A stretch of DNA of 64,000 nucleotides from Rugosimonospora africana (GTDB lineage: Bacteria; Actinomycetota; Actinomycetes; Mycobacteriales; Micromonosporaceae). A program made the position numbers and the translations under genes. Numbering within the stretch: position 1 is the first letter of the stretch; every line of letters begins with the position of its first letter. The DNA is taken from positions 1 to 64,000 of the forward strand of contig NZ_BONZ01000082.1 in assembly GCF_016862975.1 (NCBI RefSeq). Reading direction: 5' to 3'. This document shows positions 41,959 through 51,200 of the stretch, piece by piece. The notes beneath the pieces are model-generated. The model worked only from the letters and a program-made list of their open reading frames with translations, did no database searches and had not been told where the DNA came from.

Positions 41959-42489
41959 ATGCGTACCATCGCGAGCGACCGCCTCCTGCTGCGCCCCTGG
42001 CGCGATGAGGACGCCGACTTCCTTCTGGATCTCGAGTCGCGCTGGGAGGTCGTACGATTCTTGGGCGCGCAGCCCACGATCATGAACGACCGCGAGGATG
42101 CCCTCGCCTCGATCGCGCGCCGACGCTCTATCGACGATCCGATCCACGGGATTTGGGCCATCACCACGGCGGCGGACGGCCGGCTGGTGGGAAACCTCCT
42201 ACTCAAGCCGATTCCCCTGTCGGCCGGGGAACCGGCCGGCGGGCCGACCGATGTCGAGATCGGCTGGCACCTGCATCCGGACGCCTGGGGGCACGGCTAT
42301 GCCACCGAAGCAGCGGCGGCGGTCCTGGACGACGCGTTCAGCCGAGGTCTGGCGAGGGTCATCGCGGTCACGGATCCGGACAACCGTGCCTCCCAGGCCG
42401 TCTGCCGGCGACTCGGCATGACGCACTCCGGCCGGACGACGAGGTACTACGACACGCCGAACGAACTCTTTGAGAAGCTGGCCAGCTGA
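41959..42489 (+). CDS. GNAT-family N-acetyltransferase (RimJ/RimL-like)
   Basis: The 176-residue enzyme resembles the RimJ/RimL group: TIASDRLLLRPWRDEDADF, WAITTAADGRLVGNLLL, DVEIGWHLHPDAWGHGYATE with the acetyl-CoA loop, and VIAVTDPDNRASQAVCRRLGM. It transfers acetyl from acetyl-CoA to a protein N-terminus, drug or metabolite; the acceptor is unknown. The ATG at 41959 is chosen at the family's usual start; the frame is open to 41839. It is convergent with the kinase gene at 42516. Confidence 0.9.
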   Translation: MRTIASDRLLLRPWRDEDADFLLDLESRWEVVRFLGAQPTIMNDREDALASIARRRSIDDPIHGIWAITTAADGRLVGNLLLKPIPLSAGEPAGGPTDVEIGWHLHPDAWGHGYATEAAAAVLDDAFSRGLARVIAVTDPDNRASQAVCRRLGMTHSGRTTRYYDTPNELFEKLAS

Positions 42490-42515
42490 CCGAGAGGTGT
42501 ACGGCTGCGCGGCCG

Positions 42516-43091
42516 TCACCTGGTGGGCACGCCGAACATCGAGGTGTCGATGATGGTGTCGGCGCGGTTGCGGGTGTCGTCGGCGGCGAAGAAGGTGTCC
42601 TCTTCACGCATCCACCGCTGCCACAGTTCTTCCTTGCCGGGGAGAGCCGTGTCTCTTGCCAATCCGCGGGCCAGTCGCAGCTCTGCGGGCGCCTCCACCC
42701 AGACGGCATACGCGAGGCGGCCCATCGTCTCGCGGCGCGTGCACGTGACGCCCTCCAGGACGATTGTGGACGACCACGGCTGGGTCTTCCACGCACCCAG
42801 TGAGGAGCCGTACCAGTCACTCCAGTCCCGGGCCTGGTAAACGGCGTCTCGACCGGCCAGCAGGGGGGTGAGCACCTGCGTGTCGAAGCGTGGCCACCAG
42901 TCGGCGAAGCAGTCCCACGACACGAAGTCATCGATCTCGACGATCGGAGCGGCGAGCAGCTTCGAAACCTGAGCGGCAAGGAAACTCTTGCCGGATCCGC
43001 TCGGGCCGTCGATGCCGACGATCCGAATGCCGTTCACCGGGTCCCGCCGGGCAATGTCAGCGGCGATCGTCCCCGCCACATCGATGGCCAT
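42516..43091 (-). CDS. P-loop NTPase, uridine kinase-like
   Basis: The 191-residue protein has Walker A GIDGPSGSGKSFLA (about 26-39), a substrate aspartate pair in PIVEIDDFVSWDCFADWWPR and a Walker-B-like STIVLEGVTCTR. This matches the uridine kinase/phosphoribulokinase-like group that phosphorylates a nucleoside or small hydroxyl compound with ATP. Its exact substrate is unknown. The ATG at 43091 follows GGAAAGGG. It is divergent from the RibD/DHFR-like gene. Confidence 0.85.
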   Translation of the reverse strand: MAIDVAGTIAADIARRDPVNGIRIVGIDGPSGSGKSFLAAQVSKLLAAPIVEIDDFVSWDCFADWWPRFDTQVLTPLLAGRDAVYQARDWSDWYGSSLGAWKTQPWSSTIVLEGVTCTRRETMGRLAYAVWVEAPAELRLARGLARDTALPGKEELWQRWMREEDTFFAADDTRNRADTIIDTSMFGVPTR

Positions 43092-43308
43092 GTGTAAGCC
43101 CTTTCCTATGCCGACCGCCGCACCACCATAGCCCGCCCGGGTGCAGCGCGGTCGCCGGGAAACTGTGGTGCTGTCGGAGCGCTGACGACCGGCGTCCCGG
43201 AAATTCTTTGAAGAATCCGGGGGGCGGTGTCGGATCGGGGCGGTGGTGTTCGTAGCAGGGGTGAGGCCGACCATGAGGGGCGGCGCCAAGGTAAGGGGAA
43301 CCGCGACC

Positions 43309-43929
43309 ATGAAGTTGACGACCATGACTCAGGTCACCATCGACGGGGTGATGCAGGGAAACGGCCACGCGTCGGATGAGGACCGCAGGAACGGATTCGA
43401 GCGCGGCGGATGGGCCCGCGGGAAGGGTGACAAGGAGACCCACGCGTTCATCAACCAGACTTACCAGCGCGCCGATGCGTTCCTGTTCGGCCGGCGGACC
43501 TACGAGCTGTTCGCCGGCTCGTGGGGGTCCTTGACGGTCGAGGATGTCCCGGGCTGGGAGCCCGTCCTGCGGGCATTGAACACACAGCCCAAGTACGTGG
43601 CGTCGACCACGCTCGCCGATCCGGCGTGGTCGGGTACCACCGTCCTGTCCGGAGACGTCGCGGCTGCCGTCCGGGAACTGAAGGCTCAGTCGGGGGGTGA
43701 GCTGCAGGTACACGGCAGTGGCGAGCTGACCCGGTGGCTGCTGGAGAACGGTCTGGTCGACGAGATGACTCTGATCGTGGTTCCGGTGATTCTCGGTCAG
43801 GGCGCGCGACTGTTCCCGCAGACCGGTCCAGATCTCGCGCTGAACCTGGTCGAGTCGCGGGTCGACTCGAAGGGCGTGACGATCCAGGTCTTCCGGCCGG
43901 CCGGGCGCCCGGAGTATGCGACCGACTGA
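43309..43929 (+). CDS. Dihydrofolate reductase-family protein (RibD C-terminal domain type)
   Basis: The 206-residue product matches the RibD C-terminal/DHFR-like oxidoreductases: MKLTTMTQVTIDGVMQ, ADAFLFGRRTYELFAGSW, KYVASTTLADPAWSGTTV, GGELQVHGSGELTRWLLE and VDEMTLIVVPVILGQGARLF. Such proteins reduce a pterin- or flavin-precursor-like substrate with NADPH; the single-domain stand-alone forms have mostly unknown substrates. ATG at 43309 follows AGGGGA. A truncated YCII-like gene starts 54 bases downstream, and these two families are often neighbours. Confidence 0.9.
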   Translation: MKLTTMTQVTIDGVMQGNGHASDEDRRNGFERGGWARGKGDKETHAFINQTYQRADAFLFGRRTYELFAGSWGSLTVEDVPGWEPVLRALNTQPKYVASTTLADPAWSGTTVLSGDVAAAVRELKAQSGGELQVHGSGELTRWLLENGLVDEMTLIVVPVILGQGARLFPQTGPDLALNLVESRVDSKGVTIQVFRPAGRPEYATD

Positions 43930-43982
43930 GGCACCGCAGCGGCGTACCGCACTGTCGTGACACCACAGGAGATGATCTTCAG

Positions 43983-44180
43983 ATGCGGTACCAGATTTCT
44001 GTGGTCTTCGATGAGACCGACGGTCTCGCCACCCCGGACGAGGACACTGCGATCGACGTGTTCAACGACCGCCTGGTGACGCTGACGCCGGGGCGGCAAC
44101 CCGGGCCGCGACAGCGTCCAGCGCTCCCACGGTCGATCGTGCTCGCTCACGGGTGCCGGGGACGGCGCTCACCCGCGTGA
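43983..44180 (+). pseudogene. Truncated YCII/DGPF-like protein
   Basis: The first 32 residues (MRYQISVVFDETDGLATPDE, then DTAIDVFNDRLV) look like the start of small YCII-related proteins with a DGPF motif, usually 110-130 residues long. After residue 32 the reading turns into Arg/Pro-rich sequence (TPGRQPGPRQRPALPRS) without that motif and stops at codon 66. The gene thus seems cut short by deletion or frameshift. The ATG follows ACAGGAG. It trails the RibD/DHFR-like gene and precedes the exporter promoter. Confidence 0.5.
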
Positions 44181-44205
44181 CTGCGGTGGCGCCGTCCGCT
44201 ATGGT
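44177..44205 (+). promoter_or_regulatory. Promoter of the ABC exporter pair
   Basis: GTGACT (44177-44182), a 17-base spacer and TATGGT (44200-44205) form a fair sigma-70-type promoter. The expected transcript start falls at or next to the A of the ATG at 44212, so the transcript would begin with a leaderless ORF. Confidence 0.6.
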
Positions 44206-44211
44206 GTCGCT

Positions 44212-44241
44212 ATGGGTTCCCCCACTTTCGCCGCCGCTTAG
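44212..44241 (+). CDS. Leaderless 9-codon upstream ORF
   Basis: ATG at 44212 to TAG at 44239-44241 encodes MGSPTFAAA. It begins right at the predicted transcript start, so it needs no ribosome site. Its stop falls inside the first of three successive hairpins that precede the ABC exporter genes. This is the layout of a leader peptide whose translation controls an attenuator. Confidence 0.45.
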   Translation: MGSPTFAAA

Positions 44242-44294
44242 TGGCGGTACCGCGGTTGTTGTAACCGCGGCCTCGTTGCCTGCCCCGCTCGGGG
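44231..44294 (+). promoter_or_regulatory. Stacked hairpins, putative attenuator
   Basis: The visible stems are CCGCC/GGCGG (44231-44235 with 44243-44247), CCGCGGTT/AACCGCGG (44250-44257 with 44263-44270, loop GTTGT) and CCCCG/CGGGG (44283-44287 with 44290-44294). GCGGTACCGC (44244-44253) can pair with itself and would break the first two. Mutually exclusive stems after a short ORF suggest translation-dependent read-through control of the exporters. Confidence 0.5.
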
Positions 44295-44391
44295 TCAGTG
44301 CAGGGCGTACCGCCGGACCAGTGTGTCCCGTCGGCAGTCACTCGCTTGTTTCTCTGTGCTGCCGTGTCGTCTTGCCTGATCAGGGGGAACA

Positions 44392-46338
44392 ATGCGGCGG
44401 TTCGGCGGCTCAATCCGCAGCGCCAAGGGGCCTTCACGGGGTCTGATCCGAGGAATCCGAGCACTTACCGACGTAGACCTCATGACAGTTCGCTGGGCTA
44501 GGCCGGCCCAGTGGCTATGGAGGCGCTGGCGGGGCTGGTGGTCGATCATCCGGCTGCTTCCGGTGGCGGGCGGGATCGCGGTCGTCGCGATGGCGCTCAA
44601 TCTGCTGATCGGCGTACTGCCCTTCGGCTTCGTGATCGGTACGAGCGTTGCCGTTGAGCGGGTTGTGGGGGCCGGGCGAGGCGGCTGGGGCGGGGTTCTG
44701 GTCGCGGTGGGGCTGGCGGTGGCTTCGATGCTGCTGCAGGCTGTCCTCGCGCCGTTCCAGGCCGCGTTCGGCGAGCTGATCAGCCGGCGGGTGGACGGAA
44801 CATGCGCCCGCCGGCTCATGCGCGCCACCCTCGCCGAGGCTCCGCTCGAGCTGCTGGAACGGCCGGATGTCCTGGACAAGATGGGTGATGCCCGCCGGGG
44901 TCTGGTGGAGTACTTCACCACCCCGGGGGCTGCCGTCGCGGGGCTGATCGCCTTGGTCGCCCGATACGCGCAGCTCGCCGGCGGCGTGGTGCTTACCGGG
45001 GTGGTACTCGGCCCGGTGGCCGCGCTGGTCATCACGGCGGCGGCGCTGGTCGCCCGGTTCGGGGAGCGGGGCGCTCAGGCCCGGTATTCGATACTCAGAA
45101 ACCGGAGTGCGGCGGCACGGCGCAAGGCGTACTACGTCCTCGACACCGGCAGTTCTCCGGCCGCCGCGAAGGAGATCCGGCTGCTGGGGACGCTGTCGTG
45201 GTGGCGGGAACGCGGTGATCGTGACGCCGCCGCCTATCTGAGTCCGCTGTGGCGTGCCCGGCGGCGGATCCGCCTTGCGCCGTTCACGGCGTACAGCTTG
45301 GTGGTGCTGGCGGCGACCCTGGCCGTGCTGCTCATGCTGCGTGACAACGCCGATCGCGGTGGGCTGAGCGTCCTGGGCCTGTCGCTGGCCGTGCAGGCGA
45401 TCCTCGTCCCGCTGCGGTTCGGGGTGTACTTCCCGGAGGCCGATGCCCAGACGCAGGATGGCATGCATGCCTACGGGTCGATCCTGGCGATCGAGCAGGC
45501 CGCCGCGCGCCAGGCGGCGGACCGGCGGCGGCTCGGCGGCCGGCCGGCAGGACAGGTGCCGGTCTCCGCGGTCACGTTCGAGAAGGTGAGCTTTTCCTAC
45601 CCGGGCAGCAGCCGGCATGTGCTTCAGAGGCTCGACCTGGAGTTTCCCGCGGGCACGTCGACCGCGATCGTGGGACTGAACGGGGCGGGCAAGACCACCC
45701 TGGTCAAGCTGCTGTCGAGGTTGTACGAGCCGACCGGTGGCCGGATCAGCGTGGACGGGATCGGCCTGGACGAGTTCGACTCCCGGTCGTGGCAACGGCG
45801 CCTGGCCGTGATCTACCAGGACTACGTCCGCTACGAGCTCGACGCGGCCGCCAACATCGGGCTCGGCGCGCCCCGGCGCTTGGGCGACTCGGAGGCCCTG
45901 AGACGAGCCACCGAGTGGGCGGGTGCCGTCGAGGTAATCGCGACGCTGCCGGACGGGCTGGCGACGGTGTTGTCCAGCCGGTACTCGGGCGGGGTGGATC
46001 TGTCCGGCGGGCAGTGGCAGCGGATCGCTCTGGCGCGCGCCTTGTTCGCCGTACAGGCGGGCGCCTCGGTGCTCGTCCTGGACGAGCCGACCGCGCAGCT
46101 GGATGTCCGCGCCGAGGTCGCGTTCTTCGACCGGTTCCTGGAACTCACCCGTGGACTGACGACGGTGGTTATCTCCCATCGGTTTTCCACGGTGCGGCGC
46201 GCGGATCGGATCGTGGTCCTTGACGGCGGCCGGATCACCGAGCAGGGCAGCCACGAAGAACTGGTGGCTGCGGGCGGGCAGTACGCGGAACTGTTCGAGT
46301 TGCAGGCACGGCGATTCACCGGCGAGGAGAAGGCATGA
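44392..46338 (+). CDS. ABC exporter, fused membrane and ATPase domains (first subunit)
   Basis: The 648-residue half-transporter has an N-terminal six-helix membrane domain (about 55-370) and a C-terminal ATPase (about 395-640). The ATPase has Walker A VGLNGAGKTTL, signature DLSGGQWQRIALARALF, Walker B VLVLDEPTAQLD and the H-loop VVISHRFSTVRRA. It is of the MsbA/LmrA/peptide-exporter type and would pump a lipid, peptide or drug outward. The ATG at 44392 follows AGGGGGAACA. The second exporter gene overlaps its stop (ATGA), so the products likely form a heterodimer. No biosynthetic gene for a peptide is nearby. The leader region upstream suggests induction by a translation-affecting compound. 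Confidence 0.92.
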   Translation: MRRFGGSIRSAKGPSRGLIRGIRALTDVDLMTVRWARPAQWLWRRWRGWWSIIRLLPVAGGIAVVAMALNLLIGVLPFGFVIGTSVAVERVVGAGRGGWGGVLVAVGLAVASMLLQAVLAPFQAAFGELISRRVDGTCARRLMRATLAEAPLELLERPDVLDKMGDARRGLVEYFTTPGAAVAGLIALVARYAQLAGGVVLTGVVLGPVAALVITAAALVARFGERGAQARYSILRNRSAAARRKAYYVLDTGSSPAAAKEIRLLGTLSWWRERGDRDAAAYLSPLWRARRRIRLAPFTAYSLVVLAATLAVLLMLRDNADRGGLSVLGLSLAVQAILVPLRFGVYFPEADAQTQDGMHAYGSILAIEQAAARQAADRRRLGGRPAGQVPVSAVTFEKVSFSYPGSSRHVLQRLDLEFPAGTSTAIVGLNGAGKTTLVKLLSRLYEPTGGRISVDGIGLDEFDSRSWQRRLAVIYQDYVRYELDAAANIGLGAPRRLGDSEALRRATEWAGAVEVIATLPDGLATVLSSRYSGGVDLSGGQWQRIALARALFAVQAGASVLVLDEPTAQLDVRAEVAFFDRFLELTRGLTTVVISHRFSTVRRADRIVVLDGGRITEQGSHEELVAAGGQYAELFELQARRFTGEEKA

Positions 46339-48137
46339 GAATCTTCCTGGCAGTGCGGTTCCTGTTCGCCTTGGGCCTGCGGGTGGACGCGGTGCGGCTG
46401 CTGCGCGCGACGGCGCTCGCGGTCGCCCTTTACGCCGCCGCCCCGTTGGCCGCCCTGGCGTTGCGCGGCCTCACCGATGACGTGCTGGCCCACCGCGCCG
46501 GGGCCGCACTGATCGCGGTGGTGCTCGCCGCGGTGGCGCTCGTCGCCCAGATCATGCTCGGCCACTTCTGCCATCTGGACCTCGTCCGAGTGTCGGATGC
46601 GCAGGAGATGCGGCTACGTGGCGAGCTCACGGACCTGGTCAACGGGCCGCCCCGGATCGATCACCTGGACCGGTCCGAGGTCGCCGACACGGTGGACCTG
46701 GTACGCGACAACCTGCTCGCCACCACCCGGTCCCTGGAGGCGGTGCTGCAGCTCGCCGGTCTGCTGGTGCAGATGACCGTCACGATCGTTCTCCTCGGCC
46801 TGGCCAGCCCGCTGTTCGCGATCCTGCCGCTGTGCACCGTGATATCGGTGCTGCTCGAGCGGACGGCGCAGTCCACGGTGGAAAACGCCCGGGAAAGGAC
46901 AGCTGAACGGCTCCGGCTCGCCAAGCACCTGCTCGAACTCGCGACCAGCACCGGCCCGGTCCGGGAGCTGCGGCTGTTCGGCGCCGAAGACGAGATCCTC
47001 CACCGCCAGCGGGCCGCCTGGGACGAGGTGACCACCGCGATGTGGCGCGCCCACCTCAAAGCCGCGGTGTACCGGGCCCTCGGCCAGGGATTCTTCGTCC
47101 TCGGCTACGGCGGCGCCGTCGTGCTGGAACTCTACGGCGCGCTGCGCGGGCAAGCCTCCGTCGGCGACCTGGTCCTCGTCATCACCCTCGCCGTGCAGGT
47201 GAGCGTGCAGGTCTCCGGCGCCCTCGGAGTGCTGTCGCAGCTACAGGTCGCCGGGCGCACGACCGACCGGATCGGACAACTGCGCGCGGTCGCCTCCGCT
47301 ACTGCCGAACCTTCCGCGGGCGCCGGAACCGCTTACGCGGCGAACGTCGACGGCCTTTCGAGCAGGCTGACCCACGGGATCACGTTGGAGGACGTCTCAT
47401 TCACCTACCCCGGCGCGGAGCGGCCCGTGCTGTCCGGGGTGTCGATGCACATCCCCGCCGGGTCGACCCTGGCTCTGGTCGGCGAGAACGGGGCCGGCAA
47501 GTCCACCCTGGTGAAGCTCCTGTGTGGCCTCTACCGGCCGACCAGCGGACGGGTCCTGGTCGACGGCCATGACCTGGCCGGACTCGACCCCACGCGCTGG
47601 CGCTCCTACGTGGCCGCCCTGTTCCAGGACTTCCACCACATCGAGCTGACCCTCGGCGAGAGCATCGGACACGGCGACATCGCCCGCGCCAGCGACACCG
47701 AGGCAGTCACCGCCGCCGCGGGAAGAGCCCGCGCCGACCGGGTTCTGCGCACGGTCCCCGGCGGCCTGAATGGCTATGTGGGCCACTCCTACGCCGACGG
47801 CACCGAACTGTCCGGCGGCCAGTGGCAGACGGTGGCCCTGGCCCGCACGCTCATGCGCCAGCACCCACTGCTGCTGATTCTCGACGAGCCCGCCGCGGCT
47901 CTCGACCCCTCCGCCGAGCACGACCTGTTCGAGCGCTACGCGTCCTCGGCCCGCCGAGAGAACGACGGCATCACCGTGCTCATTTCCCACCGCTTCTCCA
48001 CCGTGGCCATGGCCGACCTCATCGCTGTCCTCGACCACGGACAGCTCACCGAATACGGCACCCACCACGAACTCATGACCGCCCGCGGTCTTTACGCCGA
48101 ACTGTTCACCCTCCAGGCTCGTGCCTACGGTTCATGA
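46335..48137 (+). CDS. ABC exporter, fused membrane and ATPase domains (second subunit)
   Basis: The 600-residue partner has a six-helix membrane domain (about 20-310) and an ATPase with Walker A VGENGAGKSTL, signature ELSGGQWQTVALARTLM, Walker B LLILDEPAAALD and H-loop VLISHRFSTVAMA. Here the residue after the Walker B aspartate is Glu (DEP), so the site keeps a catalytic base. The first subunit also keeps DEP, and both sites look active. The start overlaps the first subunit's stop by 4 bases. A very strong terminator follows. The substrate is unknown. Confidence 0.92.
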   Translation: MRIFLAVRFLFALGLRVDAVRLLRATALAVALYAAAPLAALALRGLTDDVLAHRAGAALIAVVLAAVALVAQIMLGHFCHLDLVRVSDAQEMRLRGELTDLVNGPPRIDHLDRSEVADTVDLVRDNLLATTRSLEAVLQLAGLLVQMTVTIVLLGLASPLFAILPLCTVISVLLERTAQSTVENARERTAERLRLAKHLLELATSTGPVRELRLFGAEDEILHRQRAAWDEVTTAMWRAHLKAAVYRALGQGFFVLGYGGAVVLELYGALRGQASVGDLVLVITLAVQVSVQVSGALGVLSQLQVAGRTTDRIGQLRAVASATAEPSAGAGTAYAANVDGLSSRLTHGITLEDVSFTYPGAERPVLSGVSMHIPAGSTLALVGENGAGKSTLVKLLCGLYRPTSGRVLVDGHDLAGLDPTRWRSYVAALFQDFHHIELTLGESIGHGDIARASDTEAVTAAAGRARADRVLRTVPGGLNGYVGHSYADGTELSGGQWQTVALARTLMRQHPLLLILDEPAAALDPSAEHDLFERYASSARRENDGITVLISHRFSTVAMADLIAVLDHGQLTEYGTHHELMTARGLYAELFTLQARAYGS

Positions 48138-48175
48138 ATCAACACGGAACCGGCGACCACCGGCAACGCCCCCGA

Positions 48176-48212
48176 GCGTTGGCCGGGACCCACTCCGGGT
48201 CCCGGCCAACGC
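48176..48212. terminator. Very strong bidirectional terminator
   Basis: Arms 48176-48191 and 48197-48212 are 16-bp perfect reverse complements (GCGTTGGCCGGGACCC and its partner) with a 5-base loop. It lies 39 bases after the exporter stop and 16 bases before the RHS gene stop, so it serves both convergent transcripts. Confidence 0.9.
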
Positions 48213-48227
48213 CTGGTGTGCTGCTGG

Positions 48228-51200
48228 CTAGCTCCAGCCGGCGTAGCTGAAGGTCTCGCTGAGGATGTTCCAGCCGATGCCTTGATAGGTCAGGTACCTG
48301 TCGACGGGGGCGTGCGCCAGCTGAACCGCGGTCCATCTGGCCACGCGCGCGGACTTCTGACTCATCATCGCCGCCCCGTGGGCTGGACCGTACTTCGCAT
48401 GCAGGGCCATCCGTACCGCCTCCTGGCCGCCCTTGCCGGCCTCACCCGCATACGCCAGGTCGGCGGCGGCCCGACCCGCCCTGATGTACTTGGCCCCGAA
48501 GAACGAGGCCGCGCCGGCGCCGTCCCAGGCGGCCTTCAGGAACTTGCCCTGAGCGAGGTCGATTGCGGTCTGTAGGGTGTCGGCTGCCACCGAGATGCCG
48601 AGGCAGACGACCGGGCAGAACGGACTGAGTGCCAGGAGGGCGGCGGCTACGGAGATGGTCGGCAGGACGTGCGGAAGTACCTTCTGCCACCAATGCTTGC
48701 CCGCCTTGTGCTTCGTCGTGACGGTGTGGGCCATGGACTCGGTCCCGCAGAAGAATGCCTGGGTCAGGCACGGCGGCGGCGGCCGGTACCCGCAGAAGAA
48801 GCCGGGAATCAGGCAGTCGTTGCCCCGGGAGACGTGGCTGGTGATGTGACCGTAGTAGCGGGACGAGGAGTGGTGGCCCGATGAATGGCTGGAGGAGTGA
48901 CCGGAGGAGTGGTGGCTGCTCGACGACGGTCGCGGCACGCCGCACACGCCGTGACCGCTCGGACACGTCGTCATCAACCCGTTGGGGTCGCTGAACGTGA
49001 CGGGGTTGTCGCCGGCGTAGGCGTAGGGGTTGGCGTCGGTGGGCTTGTCGTTGTTGTCCACCGGGTCGGGCGACAGGAACCTGCCGATCGACGGGTCGTA
49101 GTAGCGAGCGTCGAGCAGGTCCAATCCGGTGGACGTGTCCTGGACCTTGCCGAGGAAACCACGGTCGCCGGGGATCTTGTTCGCGGCGCCGCGGGGTGCG
49201 CCGTAGGGCAGGTAGAGCTGGCGGCTGACGGTCCCGGTGGTGCTGATGGCCAACTGTTGCGAGCCCTGGTCGTCCGCGACCAGCCAGGTCATCGCCGCCG
49301 GGGTACGTTCGGCGACCACGGCGCCGTCCGAGCCGCTGCTGTAGTACCGGGTCGCCACCGGTGCCTCACCGCCGGTGCTGGTCAGTTCCGTGTCATCGAG
49401 GAACAGGGTGGTGGAGCCCGGGTCCCGGCGCAGCAGCCGGTCGCCGTCGGTGTCGTAGATGAACGACGCGGTCTTGCCGGACGCGGTGATGCTGGCCAGT
49501 TGGTTGTTGACATTCCAGGTCAGCGTGTTGGCCACGCCCGCCACGGTCTTGGTGACCAGGTCGCCGTTGGGGTCGTAGCCGAAGCTGTCGGCGCCGACGG
49601 CCGAGACGGCGTGCGGCCGCACCGCGCTCGTGCCTTGCGCGGGATAGGCGTAGGTGGTCGTCGCCCCGTCCCGGGTGGTGCTGGTGATGTTGCCCGCTCC
49701 GTCGTAGGAGTAGGCGAGGTTGTACGGTGCCGGGCCGCTGGTGTCGGCCGGGTGGGTGCAGTCGGTGCCGTTGGTGTAGGCGCCCGTGAGCCGGTCACGC
49801 CCGTCGTAGTTGAAGCACTGCGCCTGGTTGGCGACGTGGTCGGTGATGGTGGTGACGTTGCCGACCTGGTCGTAGCCATACTCGTCGTTCTGTACGGTGG
49901 CGCCGTTGACCAGTGTCTTGATGGTCGACAGCCGTGCGGTGGTCGGTTGGTAGGTGTACTGGCGCGCCAGCGTGGAGCTGTACTGCCTGCCGGCAAGCTT
50001 GCCGTCACCGGCGAAGCTGGTGCCGGCGACGTAGGTGGCCACCGGGCTGCTCAACGTGTTGGGCAGTCCGATGTTCGTGTACTGCTCGGTCACGGTCTCC
50101 TGTGGCAGCCCGCCCGCAGCCGGGTAAGTGACCGATGTCTGATGGTCGGCCCCGTCGTAGGCGTAGGAGAAGTCGTAACTGCCGCCCAGCCCGGTCTCCG
50201 TCAGAGGGATCGTGTACCGGCGCCCGGTCACCCGGTAACGGGCGTCGTAGGAGGTGACCGCGTTGACGTAGGTCTGGCCGCCGGCGTAGCGGGTGGAGGT
50301 GGCGGGCTCGCCGATGGCGTTGGGCACGGTGTCGTAGGTCATGGCGGTCAACTGCGTGCCGGTGCCGATGTCACCGAGCCAGGTGGAGGTCTTACGGTCG
50401 AGCGCATCGTATCCGGTGGAGACCTTCTGCCCCTTGGCATCCGTGGTTGCGACCACGTTGCCGGCCAGGTCATAGGCGGTAGTGCCCGGTCCGCTGTCGG
50501 GGTCGGCCTCGGTCAGCCGGTGGTGTAGCCAGTCGTAGGTGTAGCTGGTGACGTCGCCGTTGGCGTCGGTGACGCTGGCCAGATCCTGGTGGTCGGGTGT
50601 GTAGGCGTAGGTGATGTCCTGATGGTTGGTGGTATCCAGATAGTTCTGCACCTTGGTGGCGTTGTCGAACACGTCGGTCCAGGTGACCATCTGGCCACCG
50701 GCCGGGGGCACGCTCACCGTGTGGTCGCCGTGGTCGGTGGTGGTGGTGCGCCACAGTTCGGTACCCAGTGACTTGGTGGCCTCGACGGTCTTTTGCTCCA
50801 GCGAGTCGTACACCGTGGTGGTGTAGTTCGGTATCGCGCTCTCGGCCGGGTTGAGCAGCCCGGAGCCGGGTGCCGAGGAGTTGTAGAAAGGCTGGGATTC
50901 CAGGGCCTTCAGACCCCTGCTGTCGTAGCGGGTGACGGTGACTGCCCGCCCGCCGGATTGCGGTGAGGCCGTCTGGGTCTCGACCGGCTCCGCGAACCCG
51001 TCGTCGTACTCGTAGCTGGTCAGCCAGACCGCGCCCGAGCCGCCGCCTGACTGCAGCTGCCTCGTGGTTATGATGGTCGGCCCGGTTGCCGGGGCGATGC
51101 CGCTCGCAGGAGTGGTGTAGCTGAAGGAGTACGAGGGCGTGCCGCTCGAGCGCGGTTCGGTCGGCAGCCAGATCGCGGTCACCCGGCCGAGCGCGTCGTA

